Source: Gambelia wislizenii (Eukaryota; Chordata; Lepidosauria; Squamata; Crotaphytidae). From it: 64,000 bases of DNA. The notes beneath the pieces were generated by a model, which had not been told where the DNA came from, did not search any database, and worked only from the letters and a program-made list of their open reading frames with translations. The translations under genes and the position numbers were made by a program. How positions within the stretch are numbered: the stretch's first letter is position 1; every line of letters begins with the position of its first letter. The stretch covers positions 20,961,001-21,025,000 of the forward strand of contig JAUMIR010000003.1 in the NCBI GenBank assembly GCA_030847615.1, given 5' to 3'. Positions 44,863-56,954 of this stretch are shown here, piece by piece.

Positions 44863-47159
44863 CAGAGAAAAATAACAAAGAAGAATGTTGCTGTTCACAT
44901 TCCCCCCCTGCCCAGATAGTATGAAAGAGTGTCTAAGGCAACAATGGGAAGCGTAAATGTGCAGCTGTTGCATGTTGACATTCCATAGCAGGAAGTATAC
45001 TGACTTTGAAGCTTTTAGCAGCCACATATGAACACTGACTTTTTAACCTTCAGAACTTTAACGCATTACCTTCCCTTAACTGATTTTATGTATGTATGCA
45101 TAAGCTTTTAAGGGGGAAAGGCTATGATAAAAGAATAAGACTGAAAGCTTTTTCACACTCCCAATTCTTTTCCAAGACATCATCACTCCCTTTATAGTTG
45201 TTTCGCACATTACAGGCTCCACATGGAGAGCACCTAAAAACAGCTTCCATGTGCCAGAAGTAGCCCAGTGGGGGTGTTCAAATCATCCCTATTTACTGAA
45301 ATTATGTGGGGAGACTGGAAAAAATGCCAGCTGCCTGCTTGCCAATATGCATGTGAGTCAGACACTTGCAGGGTATATGTTTGGCAGACCCACAAAGAGT
45401 TTGTACCTGTAAGTGAAAGAGAAGAAACCTTCATGTAATGGAGGCAATCCTTGTGGCAAACTATTCCATTTGTTATAGATACCACATTGAGCAGCATTCA
45501 CATATATATTTTTTAAAACGATGCCCATGTGGCACCCATAGGCTTGAATCCTATTGGTTAGTCTCAACTAGACTAGATTCACCAAACCAGTTGATAAGTG
45601 GTGAGTCAATACATTGGTAATTGATGACCAACCCCCATACAGTATGAGGTAGGAAGGAACAAATGGCAAAGAGGGGGAAAAATGTCTACCCACCCCCAAA
45701 GTGACCAGATGGACTCACACTGCACAGAGGGTGGGTGGGTTGCAAAAAATCAGGAGAAAGAGGCATGCAAGAGAGAGGCTGAGCTTTAAGAAGCCTATGC
45801 CTCCACACCCTCATGTGATTTGCTTGGTGCAAAAAAGCACCAGGTGCAATGCACCTTGGTCTCTCTTTGGGGAGGCCATCAAACAGCCCCCTCCCCCACA
45901 GGCCTCTCCAGCTGTGCAGGTACAGAGACTCAATCCAACTGATCTGCAAGGCCTACTCTATATGGTCTAACAATAGGATTCGTGACTGTGTGTGAAATAG
46001 CCATCTAAATGAGATAAACTGGGAACATTGTGGACAACTGATTCACATCCCCATTTCTGAGATAAAAAAGTCATCTGAAGCCAACTCCCCCCCCCCCGAC
46101 CGCCAAATCAGGTGTTTATTTTTTCTTTATTTTCTTTCTATAATCAACTACAGGTAAAATGGGTTACATTAGAAAGAAATTTACAATAACTTAATCAAAA
46201 AACACTTATTTAGTTCAGTGAATGAAAATGGAAGCCTTACAATGTAGAGTGCGAGGTAGATTTTTAAATGCTCCTCAGCAAATAAAATAAAATAAAGCTT
46301 TCCTTTTTCTTTTCTTTTAAAAAAGAAGTTTCTATGTGGCAATTAACTATGAATGGCATTCTAATTTGATCTACAGAGGTAAAACTTCAGGCTCCTACTT
46401 TTTGAAAATACTGGATGACCAGTTTATCATCAGAATAATGAGATGAAAATCCAATTGCTAGTAACTGAAAAATGTGCACATGAATCATTCCTGAACCTTC
46501 TAATTCCGTGGTTGTCCAGAGGTAAAGTATGCCACACTAATGAGGCAAAGGTAACAACTAGAATAGCTGGGAGACCCTCCATTTCTCTTCTCACTGCTCA
46601 CTTTTGTTCTCTTTTCTTTGACTAGCCTATAATAAGAGATGGGAAAATCTATGGAATTGCAGTTCCACAGATTTTTTTTTCATATTATTCAAGTTCATTT
46701 CAGCTCATATTTCCATCAGTTTGTAAGCACGACAAAATTAATCACTGAAAGTCCCCACAAAAATTTGTAGGCTTCCATTTCTATGTATAGTGGCCTGAAT
46801 CCTGTATGAGTAAATCTAGGTAACTGTTTCATATTCACAAACACTACCTAGTCACGTTTTTTATGGCATTGCCACAATTGTAACTCCCTTCCTCAACCTA
46901 CTTTACCAGGCATCAGCTACATGGGGAGAAGGAGGCCCATTCTGCTGGTGATCAGAGTGTGGTTAAATGACATTTCCATCAGGTGGGGTGGGGGGAATGG
47001 GCCAGTATACTTTATAAGTTACTTAGTTAAGTATACTTAACTTATAGAGTATAAGTTACTTAGTTAAGTATACTTAACTAGGTAGCTGATACAGGATTAC
47101 AGCCAATGTCCCTACTATGCACAACTTTGTGGACACTTTTCTTTAGTGTGCACACCTTT
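44861..47159. other. No recognised gene
   Basis: Unique-looking sequence. A 37-bp tandem duplication of a palindromic AT-rich unit sits at 47013-47079, and a C run near 46087-46097. Confidence 0.4.
47013..47079. repeat. 37-bp tandem duplication of a palindromic unit
   Basis: TATAAGTTACTTAGTTAAG followed by TATACTTAACT starts at 47013 and again at 47050. Each unit contains the perfect palindrome AGTTAAGTATACTTAACT, so the region can form alternative hairpins. Confidence 0.8.
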
Positions 47160-49030
47160 TGTTTTGTTTTTTATTTATTTTTAATTAATTACAAACAATA
47201 TATAAAATCTTTTGTTACACATGAGCATATGTAGAATGTTCTATACAGCAAGCATTAATTATATAATATTATCAATTGTTTCCACAATCTTTGTTATTGC
47301 ACAACATTTATCCATTGATTATTTCTTAAATTTCTTCCTTTAATACATACATTATTACCGGTACATTGCTGTATATCTTATTCATATTATTCTATACAGT
47401 AGGATCCCCATATTCACTGACTGATTATCCACTGATTCAGTTATCCACGGGACACAAAACAGCACACTTACCATAGAGTCTTCTTAGAAAATGTGTCCTC
47501 TCTAGCCATTTTCTAGGTCCTCCAAGGCAACTCTATGGCATGTTAAAGTGGAAGTCCCATTATTTTCAATGGTGTTCACTATTATCCATGGTTTTCAGTA
47601 TCCACGGGGCCCCCAGAACCAATCCCCAGCAGATCAAGGGGTCCTACTGTACTTATATCTATTTATAAATCTAACTTCCATCCATCCAGTTACTAGGTCA
47701 TGTTGTACATTTTGTAATTCCTTTTTTGACCATCCTTAGTTTGTGCTACATTTACTTTCTTTGATTGAAAGAGATTGTACTAACACCAATGAAAAAAAAT
47801 GCTAATATAGAACTGATTCATCTTTATATTCCATTTCATTATTAACATCTTTATATCTCATGTTAGTTTTGTTACTTTAATATACTCTATTCTTCCAAAT
47901 TTGTGACAACATTAGACCCATGGTATTTCTTTTTTAAAAAATCACTTTTTCCCAATCTTTGTAAAAAATATATATATTAGTGAGTTCTCTTTTAATAATG
48001 TAGATAATTTATCAATTTCTATCATCTCTAGACATTTTAAACTCTATTTTTCATGCTTGGTGTCTCTTTCAACTTCCAAAATTGGGCATATATTATTCTG
48101 GCTGCCATAATCATGTAGATCAAAATTCTTTCTTGTTTCTTCATCATATGGTCCACGTTATGTTAAGTAGAGATGTTTCTGGTTTCATTTGCATGTCTAT
48201 GTCTAACATTTCCCTTATGAGAAATTTCTTTCCAGAACTTTTGAGTTCTTTCCAGAACTTTTGAGCTTTTTGACAGTTCTACCATATATGGAAGTATGTT
48301 TATTTCTCTTCTCCACACTTCCAACACAGGTTGCTTTGGTTCTTGTGCCTTTTTGACAATCTCTCAGGAGTGAGTTGCCACCTGTAGAACATCTTGTAAA
48401 AAAATTATTTCATCGCTTTTGATCTTGCCAATTTTGATCCTTTATTCCATGATCTTTCCCATTGTTCCATAGTTATAGGGTGGCTTATATTCTTTTCCTA
48501 CTGAATCATATTTTCTTTCACTATTTCTTTTTCCATTTCTAGTTTCAATAATAATTTGTATAATTTTGCTATCAAATGTTCCTTGTCTGATGTCCTGATT
48601 TGTTCAAATTCCGAAGTATGTAGTTTCTATCCTGTAAATCTTATTGTCTTTTTTGAACTGTTATAATGATTGCTTGTACAGGAACAAATTGCTTTTGTAG
48701 CCTTGATCTTGGAGTTCTGTTAATTCTTTGAATTGGTAATTTTGATTTTTCTTATCTACCAGATCTTTATATATAATCCAGTCGTGTCCTCTGATTTCTT
48801 GATTTCTGTGAAAGGCTCTGTGTGGTGAAAGCCACATTGGAGTCTTTGGGCACAGAATGAATTTGTATCTTGTCCATGTTCTTAGAAGGGCCTTCCTTAT
48901 AATATGGTTATTGAATTCTTTGTTATTTTTATATTCCTCTTGCCACAGAAAGTAATGAAAGGCAAGACTTAATTCAGCTCTTTCCAGTTCTAGTGTCCTT
49001 CTATTATCTAATTTAGTGCACACACCATTT
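47160..49030 (-). pseudogene. L1-type LINE relic, ORF2 C-terminus and 3' UTR
   Basis: The best preserved part is minus-strand 48661-49023, reading RTWTRYKFILCPKTPMWLSP, HRAFHRNQEIRGHDWIIYKDL and FKELTELQDQGY, a pattern of the C-terminal region of vertebrate L1 ORF2. Further 3' (about 48430-48250) are the decayed WQLTPERLSKRHKNQ and CWKCGE-type cysteine block, then an AT-rich stretch to 47160 that may be its 3' UTR. Endonuclease and reverse transcriptase are absent. A pogo-like MITE is inserted at 47397-47649. Confidence 0.65.
47397..47649. mobile_element. pogo/Tigger-like MITE (253 bp)
   Basis: Ends CAGTAGGATCCCCATATTC and GGGGTCCTACTG, flanked by TA at 47395-47396 and 47650-47651. It is the same family and length as 26029-26281, in the opposite orientation. 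Confidence 0.9.
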
Positions 49031-49804
49031 GCAAGTGTTTCCCCAAATATAATGCAAGTTCTGCACTTCTTTTTTTCCTACTATATGGTTTTGCAGACAC
49101 TTTCCTCCAATCCACACATTTTTCTGCATCACCATCCCCACTGATTAAAAAGTGCCAACACTTCAGCCCTGTCAGACTTGGTTCCCTACAACATTGCCTT
49201 GAACATAGAGAAGTAACAAGTCAAGGAGAAATCTAGAATATAACTCTTCTCCCTTCAGTGTACATTAAATATATTTGAGTGGAGGAACTTTCAGTCATGA
49301 GTTCCTCTCTGTGGTGTGAACAGGTCATGCTCAGACACAGAGGCCTAGGTCATAGTGGAAAATACTAAAACATATATACATGAAGTGTTGAATAAACTTT
49401 TGAAATGGGATTTACCAGCCTTTAAGAAGAGGTCTTTATGAAATCTATGATACTACTTTCATTCAACTAAATTAGAATGATTGGATTCAATATGGAAAGG
49501 AACAAAATCACATTCACCAATTCACTTCACAATGCTTCCTCCAGACACATAGATATTGCAGAAGTTACTATGGATGATGGAGTGTGGAACATGACTTATT
49601 CAGGAGTATGATTGTTTCATGTAGCACTCGAACTAAATGCTCTCTACTGCACGAAAGCAGAATCAGGACAGGAAAACAATAAATTTTCAGAAAGGAATGT
49701 CCTTCTTTATGCTGTGGGTTGAAAGTGTCGGTCAGCTCCAGGAGTTGGCATAAGACTCAGCATAGTCAAGGCAACTGTTGAGAGACACTCCACGAGAAAG
49801 GACC
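49031..49804. other. No recognised feature
   Basis: Unique-looking sequence up to the LTR. Confidence 0.45.
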
Positions 49805-50697
49805 TGTTACCTGCCCTGACAACTCCACCCTTCCAATAATTAATCAATTAGCTATATTTCATAAATTGGCTATTTATTGATGCTTCACGAGGTTAGAAGT
49901 AGACCCAGACTTCCCCAGAAGCAGGGACTGAGCAAAGCTTTGCTGAAAACCTAACAAAGAGGTCTTTCTAAATTCCCCAAAGACACACCTGGGTACTAAT
50001 TATGCAGACTCCATTTGGACAGTGACTTAGTGTGGAACTATGCTAATTCTTCTGGATGTACTGGAACTGAGTCATTCACTTATTCAATCAAGAGGCCGGA
50101 AAACTCATTACTCTGAAAACTGGTTTTACTTCACACCTCTTCACTCAACAATAGAAAGTAGCCTGATGCCCATCAGTCTTAATGTCTTAGCCATTAGTGA
50201 TCATTAACATACCTGGAGCTTCCATTGTCTAATTGGGGGAAACTCAGGGGGAATATTGAATATAAATGTCACCCCAAAGTATTGCCAAAGTGTGCTCAGT
50301 TTCTCAGAAGCCATCATTCTGTTGGTGTGCTATATCACCCAGCATGCATAGCCCTACTTTTCTGCATGAATCTCTACTCTCTGCTCTTCAGACAGGTATA
50401 GTATAGCCCATCATCCCAAACTCTATTCCTCTTTCCCAATACTTCTTCCTGTTCTTCGCTAGCCTAGTGCAACTGCTTGAAGCTTGAGTGGATGCATGTG
50501 TGTTTTCCTATGACTATTTTTCAATAAAAACATTTTTTTTTAATTTCCTGGCTGTGAGTCTCATCAGTACCAGTATACATAGGTCAAAAGATCCTAGTTA
50601 CCCGGCCTCTAGCTGCCATATTGAGCTAATTAAAATTCCACATATTACTATCTGATATGAGTGAGGTTCCCATGAGCCCCCAGTAATTTGAGTAACA
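49805..50697 (+). mobile_element. Solo LTR copy B (893 bp)
   Basis: The unit begins TGTTACCTGCCC and ends GAGTAACA, the TG...CA form. It has a TATA box in GAATATAAATGTCACCCC (about 50257) and a polyadenylation signal in TTCAATAAAAAC (about 50521). Flanks GACC and GGCC (49801-49804, 50698-50701) are a near-match 4-bp duplication. No internal genes follow, so it is a solo LTR. It aligns throughout with copies A and C. Confidence 0.7.
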
Positions 50698-50984
50698 GGC
50701 CCATTGACAAAGACCACTCTGGTCCTGTTTCTCTACCTCACCTTTGCATCCTGTATGGTCACCCACCAATTACTTTAACTTAGGATCTGCTAGTGGTAAG
50801 AAGCTTGGATCCTGACAAGGAAGTAGGAATGATGACAAGAAGGAGCAGTAGTAGCTGGTAATTATGTCAGAAAAGGGTAAACTCCATCGGAGGCATCTTT
50901 ATTGTTCAAGGGCCCCAAAACCTGATGCTGATAGGGACTGGTTCTTATTTCACAAAATATATTAATACTTTTTGTGTACACATC

Positions 50985-51160
50985 TGATGTATTTATTAGC
51001 TACATTTGTATCCAACTTTCTTCCAGCGAGCTCAAGATGGTGGTCATAGTTCTCATTATTCCCATTTTATCCTCACAATTCAGTGAATAGAGACTAGAAC
51101 TTGGATCTCTCAAGTCTCTGTCTAACATTCTAACTGCTACACCACATTTATTCTTTCATG
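50985..51160 (-). mobile_element. tRNA-derived SINE
   Basis: Minus-strand head GGTGTAGCAGTTAGAATGTTAG, a decayed B box, GTGAGGATAAAATGGGAATAA, CACCATCTTGAGCTCGCTGG and GAAGAAAGTTGGATACAAATG tail. Same tail type as 32790-33057. Confidence 0.65.
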
Positions 51161-51235
51161 TAAACCTTCTTACATCTTGAAAGTTTATATTTCCCTTCTG
51201 CTGTAAATGATGTCTTGACAAACTTATATATCTAC

Positions 51236-51495
51236 TTTGTATTTCTTAAAATGGCATAAGCAGCTCTTCTTCACAGAGAAAATGCTGGGGAAGGGTAAGC
51301 AAAACCACCACATACAAATCTTGTGCAGAATAAGTCTGAACTGTGAAGATTGTCATCAGTCCAGCATTCTTTTTGTCAGGATTTCTCAAAATAGGAAAAA
51401 CATGCTTTTGTTCTTTCTTTCTTTGTTGAATATTTTCAAATATTATTTCCATTCCTGCTGGAGAATCAGATTGAATGACAATGGGTCCTGGTTAA
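51236..51495. repeat. Unclassified dispersed repeat, copy e
   Basis: Shares ACAGAGAAAATGCTG, AAGTCTGAACTGTGAAGATTG, CAGCATTCTTTTTGTCAGGAT and TTGAATATTTTCAAATATT with copy d. Confidence 0.5.
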
Positions 51496-52198
51496 TCTAA
51501 ATGCATATCTCTAGTGTCACTGACCCAGGGAACTGGAGACTTATACTGACAGATAATGGATTTTGACTAACACATAACTCTATAATATACCTCAATCAGT
51601 TTTGTGTGAGACTTAGTTGGCTACACACTCTCAAAGGTAGAGCAGGCTTCTATAACACAAAACAGAGTGGCTGTAATTGCTTCTATATGACTTACAGAGT
51701 TGCAGAGGTGTGTTTTTTTAAAAAAAGCAAAGCTTAGAATCTGAACCAGATGATAGTAATAGTAGGCACCACATGGAATGCCTCAAAACTTGATAAAATC
51801 TGGATCAGCTTGGCCTCATGAAACTGTGTCCATACATGCATAAGCCATTAAGTGAGATGTGGGAAGATTTCTCAGCTACTGGCCTGATTTCCCAAAAGTA
51901 TGGAAGTAAATGCTATCTGTTGGCATGTTTTCCCTTCATAATGCAAAGCAAAACTTTAAATTCAGTAGCAGCTGGAGAAAATACACTATTCTAACTCCCA
52001 AAAAGTAATGTAGATTCCAGCCCTTCAGTCCTCTTCTAGAAATGTGGACCAGATAGAAATGCTTTGGTTTGTTATTTTGTATGTCTGTGTTGGTGTAATG
52101 CAGATCCCACAAGGATGGCATAACTGTCATTATACTAATATAGTGAGCCTGCTGTATCAGTGGACTAGCCCCTAGTACAGATTAGAATGTCCATGGAT
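51496..52198. other. No recognised feature
   Basis: Unique-looking sequence. Confidence 0.45.
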
Positions 52199-52919
52199 GG
52201 CATTGTGTAGGAGTTCTCCAGGTGGAAGTCTGTTACAGCACCATAACCCCAGGACTCATGGCTTTGCTGTGTTAGACCCTCTGAATGGCCACTCCATGGC
52301 TGGGAAAAAGCAAGAGGGGGACCAGAGAATTAAGAGAATTATTCAATTAAGGTGCGCACATGTGGGTGTGTAAGCACATGGCCATGTGAATGTGCTGACA
52401 CTGATTAATATCAGGCGTGAGTGTCCATGTTTTCCCTATCCACATGGGGTGGGGCAGAACCAAACCACCAGAGATGTGGACAGCTTACTGTATCAATAAA
52501 ACATTGGCTGGCATCCTATTATTGACCTATGTAATCAATACATACATTGACACAAACTTTAAACATGTATTTATCTTTTCATAGAATCATAGAATCATAG
52601 AATTGCTTTTGTTTTGTTATTATGGAGATTGGTATTTTCTTCACCCTCCCCATCAGCCAAAGCCCCACAACCCAGGACTCATTGTTGAGCTTCTGCACCC
52701 TTGCCCCCCATGGCCATTCTATGCCTTGTAGGGATCAGAAAAGCACATCTGGATGGGAAATGCTATTGGCTATGGGGTATAGCAAGATGCTTCTCTGGTC
52801 CCCCTCTTGCTTTTTCCCAGCCATGGAGTGGCCATTCAGAGGGTCTAACACAGCAAAGCCATGAGTCCTGGGGGTGGTGCTATAACAGAATTCCACCTGG
52901 AGAACTCCTACACAATGCC
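52199..52919. repeat. Long inverted repeat, ~130-bp arms
   Basis: The left arm 52199-52329 and right arm 52791-52919 are inverse complements with only a few differences over ~130 bp; both arms contain GACTCATGGCTTTGCTGTG and TGGCCACTCCATGGCTGGG in opposite orientations. The spacer is about 460 bp and includes a bare CR1 3' repeat tail at 52580-52604. No obvious target duplication was found. Confidence 0.85.
52580..52604 (-). mobile_element. Bare CR1 3'-repeat tail
   Basis: Three ATTCTATGA-type units in antisense with no recognisable CR1 body attached. It could be an extreme 5' truncation. Confidence 0.5.
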
Positions 52920-53384
52920 AGGTATGCTCTTCTGTAGAGGGGAGATTTCTCTATGCTTTTTTTGCAGGGGGGTGGGATTCCATTGTTTTAGCACAAATTC
53001 TGGTTTTAAGATTATTATTCAAAATCCAATTATATTGTGTCACATTTCAGAACTATAATACACTATGAACTAGGAACCTACATCTGTACATTATTACTGT
53101 TATGAATACTTTCACCATCTGAAATGATAAAAGATATTCTGTCTTTGACTTTAGTTCACATGAGAGAGATTCTTAGCAAGTTTGAGACCAATCAACTCTT
53201 GCATAGATACAAAATTAAACAGGAACAAAACATACTATATTTAATCAGTGTTTCAGATTTATTTCAACAGAACAGCACTATTGATGAATTCTAAACAAAA
53301 TAAAGTAAACAAAGCTTTCATACCTAAATTGCACAGTGAGATAAGGACCTATGTCATACGTGGCATACTTGGGCAATTGCTGGG
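52920..53384. other. No recognised feature
   Basis: AT-rich unique-looking sequence. An impure CAC/CAT trinucleotide run follows at 53391-53436. Confidence 0.45.
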
Positions 53385-53846
53385 GATAAATCACCACCAC
53401 TACCATCGCCATCACCATCACCATCATCGCCATCTCTTTATATAGCACCAACAATATACATGGCACTTTACAATAAAACAACCCAACACAGCAGGTCCAG
53501 CCAAAGACAAAGAATCTAAAATACATGTGTATACACATACAGAGGGAAGTAAAGAAAAATAAAATATAAAACTATACAATACAATTGCAAAACAAATTAC
53601 TAGATAAAATGAAAAGATACAATATTATATAAAGCAAACTATCTGATACATTTAATCAAAATATCAAAATATACAAGATTATAAAACAATATCAAACTAA
53701 AATTTCAAAAGCTTTGTAAAAGAAAAACAAAATCAGTTGACATTTAAAGACAACAAGGGGTTTTCATTTGTTTTGCAAATGTTTAGGGAGGCAATTCCAA
53801 GAGTAAGGGGTAGCGAGTCAGAAAGGGCAAAGCCGAGCCAAGGAAG

Positions 53847-55367
53847 TGTAATGATACCCATCATCCCCAGCTGCAAGACCCAGCATCCCCCACCTTGGTT
53901 CATTTATAATTGGTAATAATTTTATATCAATTTGGCCAAGCCTGGGCCTTTCACAGGCTGACAGGAAACAGAGAAATGCTGGGAACAGCACATATCAAGC
54001 CAGGAAGCGGCCCCTCAAATTCCCCAAACATTCATACCTTGACACAAACAACCAAAATTGCTTTTGAAATGAAGAAAGTTCTTCCTGCCTCAGGTCTGGA
54101 AAAGGCAGACACTCATTAATACAGTTGGGGTCTTCATTGCTTTGCAAATTAAAATCTTCTTCCACTCATACACAAGTCAAAGGAGGATTGCTTGTCAATC
54201 ACTAGATCCCAAAACACCCCAATTTCCCAGCCCCTGACTAGTCTAGAATTCCTTTGTTTACATCAATGGGAAATATCTGAATACAAATTTCTTTCATCCA
54301 AATGGAACCTTCAAAGAGGGTTTTTCCTATAAAAACCCCTTGAAATCTCAGTTCATTGGTCAGATCCCACTTTCCTCCCAAACCCACATCACTCCATCCC
54401 ATCCCCCATTTTTCATAATCCCTCACTTTCCTTCCGAATCCCACTAATGCCTTCCCAACCCCTGGCCAGCTTCCGTGTGATTCAGGCACTCCTTTCCCCA
54501 CCTCAATAACCTTAACTCTCCTCCCCAAGTTCCACCCTGAGAAAAACTCATGAGTTCTCTCATGAGGAGAGCCTAGCTTCAGGATCAGGTGCAGTATTAC
54601 CCCTAAAACCTCAGTTTGAGCGAGCAGGGATCACCAGCATTGAGGTCATGATATTGAAAACATATCTGTGCTGGGTAGGGCACATTTCTAGGATGGAGGA
54701 CCATCACCTCCCAAAAATAGTACTCTGTGGTGAACTCGCCACGGGTCAGCGTAAGAGGGGCGCTCCAGAAAGGTGATACAAGGACTCCCTGAAACAACAT
54801 CTCAGGCTCGGCCAAATAGATCACCAACAATGGTCCGCCCTGGCCTCACATCTGGAGGCATGGAGACGCACTATCCACAATGCTGCAGCCTTATTTGAGA
54901 ACTCATGCCGAACAAGTCTTGAAGAGAAATGACAACACAGAAAGAATCACAACCCGGAAACATCACCCAAGGAGACCTTCTGCTATGCTTTCTGCAACTG
55001 GACTTGTTTATCTCAGATTGGCCTTTTTAGTCATCAGCGCGCTTGCAGAAAGTGCGGGATGAGTCCTCCCTGAATCTTCATTTGCGAAGAAAAGCCAGAG
55101 ATATCCTGCTTTACTTCTACAGTCTTGTTTGCTAGATTAAATTAGTGTGTGTGGTGTGAATGCCTTTTAAGGCAGTTTAATAAAGTTTCATCAGTTATTT
55201 TTTTTTCTTGACTCCATGTTTCTTCCTGGCTCCACTGGTATGCATAGGGCTAAAGATTCAGATTGTTACACAGCCTCTCCCATTGCCACTTGAGTTGCTA
55301 TAATTCCCCAATATATGACCAATACATGAGTGGGCTTTTTCCACAGACACAAGGGTTTTACATAACA
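53847..55367 (+). mobile_element. Solo LTR copy C, holding a LINE tail
   Basis: Begins TGTAATGATACCC and ends TTACATAACA; GAAG at 53843-53846 and 55368-55371 is an exact 4-bp target duplication. It has a TATA box in CCTATAAAAACCCC (about 54328) and a polyadenylation signal in TTTAATAAAGTTTC (about 55178). After removing the nested LINE tail (54633-55101) the LTR is about 1.05 kb. It aligns with copies A and B, most clearly in the last ~150 bp. Confidence 0.75.
54633..55101 (+). mobile_element. LINE 3' tail with C2HC zinc finger, copy B
   Basis: Conceptual translation: CWVGHISRMEDHHLPK, LCGELATGQRKRGAP, YKDSLKQHLRLGQIDHQQW, SALASHLEAWRRTIHN and FCNWTCLSQIGLFSHQRACR. The finger has the spacing C-x3-C-x12-H-x3-C. 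It is nearly the same length as copy A (469 versus 470 bp) and shares both ends, while the flanks differ. It lies between the TATA box and polyadenylation signal of LTR C. Confidence 0.75.
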
Positions 55368-55710
55368 GAAGAAGATAACCTTGGTTGGGAGATAAGCCTA
55401 GAATTCCTAGAATGCATATCTTAATCAAGTCATTAAAAAGAAATAAGGGCTGAAAGATGGGGGTTGCTAAGTTATGTAGGGTATTGAACATTAAAACAAG
55501 AAGCTTGTACCAAATCCTAGACAGAATGGGTAACCACTGAAGAGATATTCAAAGTGCGATAACATGATCAAAATGATGGGCCAAAAAGATAATCTTAGCA
55601 GCAGAATATTACTTTAATTGCAGAGAGATAAGACCATTGATGGGCTAGCGACAAACTTGTAAGGTTGGACAGGTGGCGGTATGAGGGGAAATTTCTGTAG
55701 GGTATGGCTT

Positions 55711-56371
55711 GAGGAATGGTCACTTGATTGCTTGGTTGAATTATTACTGGAAATGCTCAGGGCTGTATGAAAGGATAGAACATGCCCCTTAATGACTGGG
55801 TTGTTAGTATAAACCCATTATGGGGGCTTTCCACTTAATCCTCACTCAGGCTTTCCCACCATTATATTTCTAGACACGTCTCAGGCCATCATGATCTTCA
55901 ACTAACCTCCAGTGTGCCTAAGCCAATGCAACCTCAAAAAGTGTCTAATATGGCATCTCTCAGGGAGGGGTAGCAGGGCATGCCAAAAACATTATTAACC
56001 ATGATGAAGAATGTATATGGTAAATGTTTTGGAGGAAAGCTAAGTAGTTCTGTCTTTGCCATGTGATGTTTTAGGCAACAATGAAGAATCCATGATTGAT
56101 TACTGACTTGTTCTCCTCCCCTTAAAAAAATCCAGAACTCTAGGCAATGACAAGGATTGCCTGTGCTACATCTAGGTGTCATTTTAACTTCCCAAGCTGC
56201 CCAAGCTGCCCTGCAACAAAGCTACATCAGGAACATTGTGATAAATGTAGATGACAGGTAGGCACAACTGCCTGGGTTTGGTCAGAATGCTGATTAGGAT
56301 TTTTCTGGGTACCACCGAGTAACTGTCACCATATACTGAAAAAAGGAGGGAATGAAAGATCATTTTGCTTA

Positions 56372-56374
<3 letters not shown>
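55711..56374. other. No recognised feature
   Basis: Unique-looking sequence before a compound microsatellite. Confidence 0.45.

Positions 56375-56434
<60 letters not shown>
56375..56434. repeat. Compound microsatellite (TC)n(TA)n
   Basis: A TC run (56375-56402) passes directly into a TA run (56405-56434). Confidence 0.95.
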
Positions 56435-56436
<2 letters not shown>

Positions 56437-56639
56437 CCAAAACATGGAGGTGATCATGAGTAAGATAATTAGAGTTTTAGATGCTTGTGAAAAAGAAGCA
56501 CAAATGACCTGAGGAAAAATAGGATAGGAATCCCCTCCTGTTGCAATGATGCTCTTGATCTCACTTCTTCTAGGAGGTACCAAAGAATAGATACCAATTA
56601 TTCATATTAAATGCCAGAAAGCACACACTTTTAAACCAA

Positions 56640-56930
56640 GAACATAAGTGCCATTCTAGACCAAACTCAAAGTCTATCTAGCCCAGCATTCTCTTTATGC
56701 ATCTGCCAACCAGTTAAGTATGGCAAGTCCTGAAGCAGGACATGAATGCAATGGGACTTTACTGCTCCATTTCTTCCTGATCTGATATCAGTGAAATAAT
56801 GCCCCTACTGCTTGAGGGGATGTGTCCATCACAACCAGTAGCCATGGATACACCATGATCCATGAACCAGTCCAATCTTTTTTTTTAAAGGTATCCAATT
56901 AAGTGGTGTCCAAATAGATGTCAGTTATTA
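56640..56930 (+). repeat. Amniote interspersed repeat
   Basis: AACATAAGTGCCATTCTAGACC, AGTCTATCTAGCCCAGCATTC, GAAGCAGGACATGAATGCAATG and ACCAGTAGCCATGGATACACC follow the order of a repeat widely seen in reptile genomes. Family name not recalled with certainty. Confidence 0.5.
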
Positions 56931-56954
56931 ACACTGAAGGCCATAATTGTTGAG

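Larger units (their letters stand above)
53438..55710 (-). mobile_element. L2-like LINE 3' part, split by LTR copy C
   Basis: The 3' part is 53438-53846 (TATAGCACCAACAATATACATG, CACTTTACAATAAAAC, GGCAATTCCAAGAGTAAGG) and the part encoding the C-terminal domain resumes at 55368-55710 (TTGGGAGATAAGCC, GGTATTGAACATTAAAAC, ATAACATGATCAAAATGATGG). Together they match the antisense of a common amniote L2-type consensus as I recall it. It is strongly decayed. Confidence 0.55.

Noticed and set aside
54238..54528. A 96-codon glycine-rich open frame on the minus strand
   Set aside because: It lies within solo LTR C, in antisense, with no counterpart in copies A and B.
54880..55062. Open frame similar to one at 28340-28585, suggesting a small conserved gene
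   Set aside because: Both are out-of-frame readings of the LINE tail; the coding pattern with the zinc finger is in a different frame.
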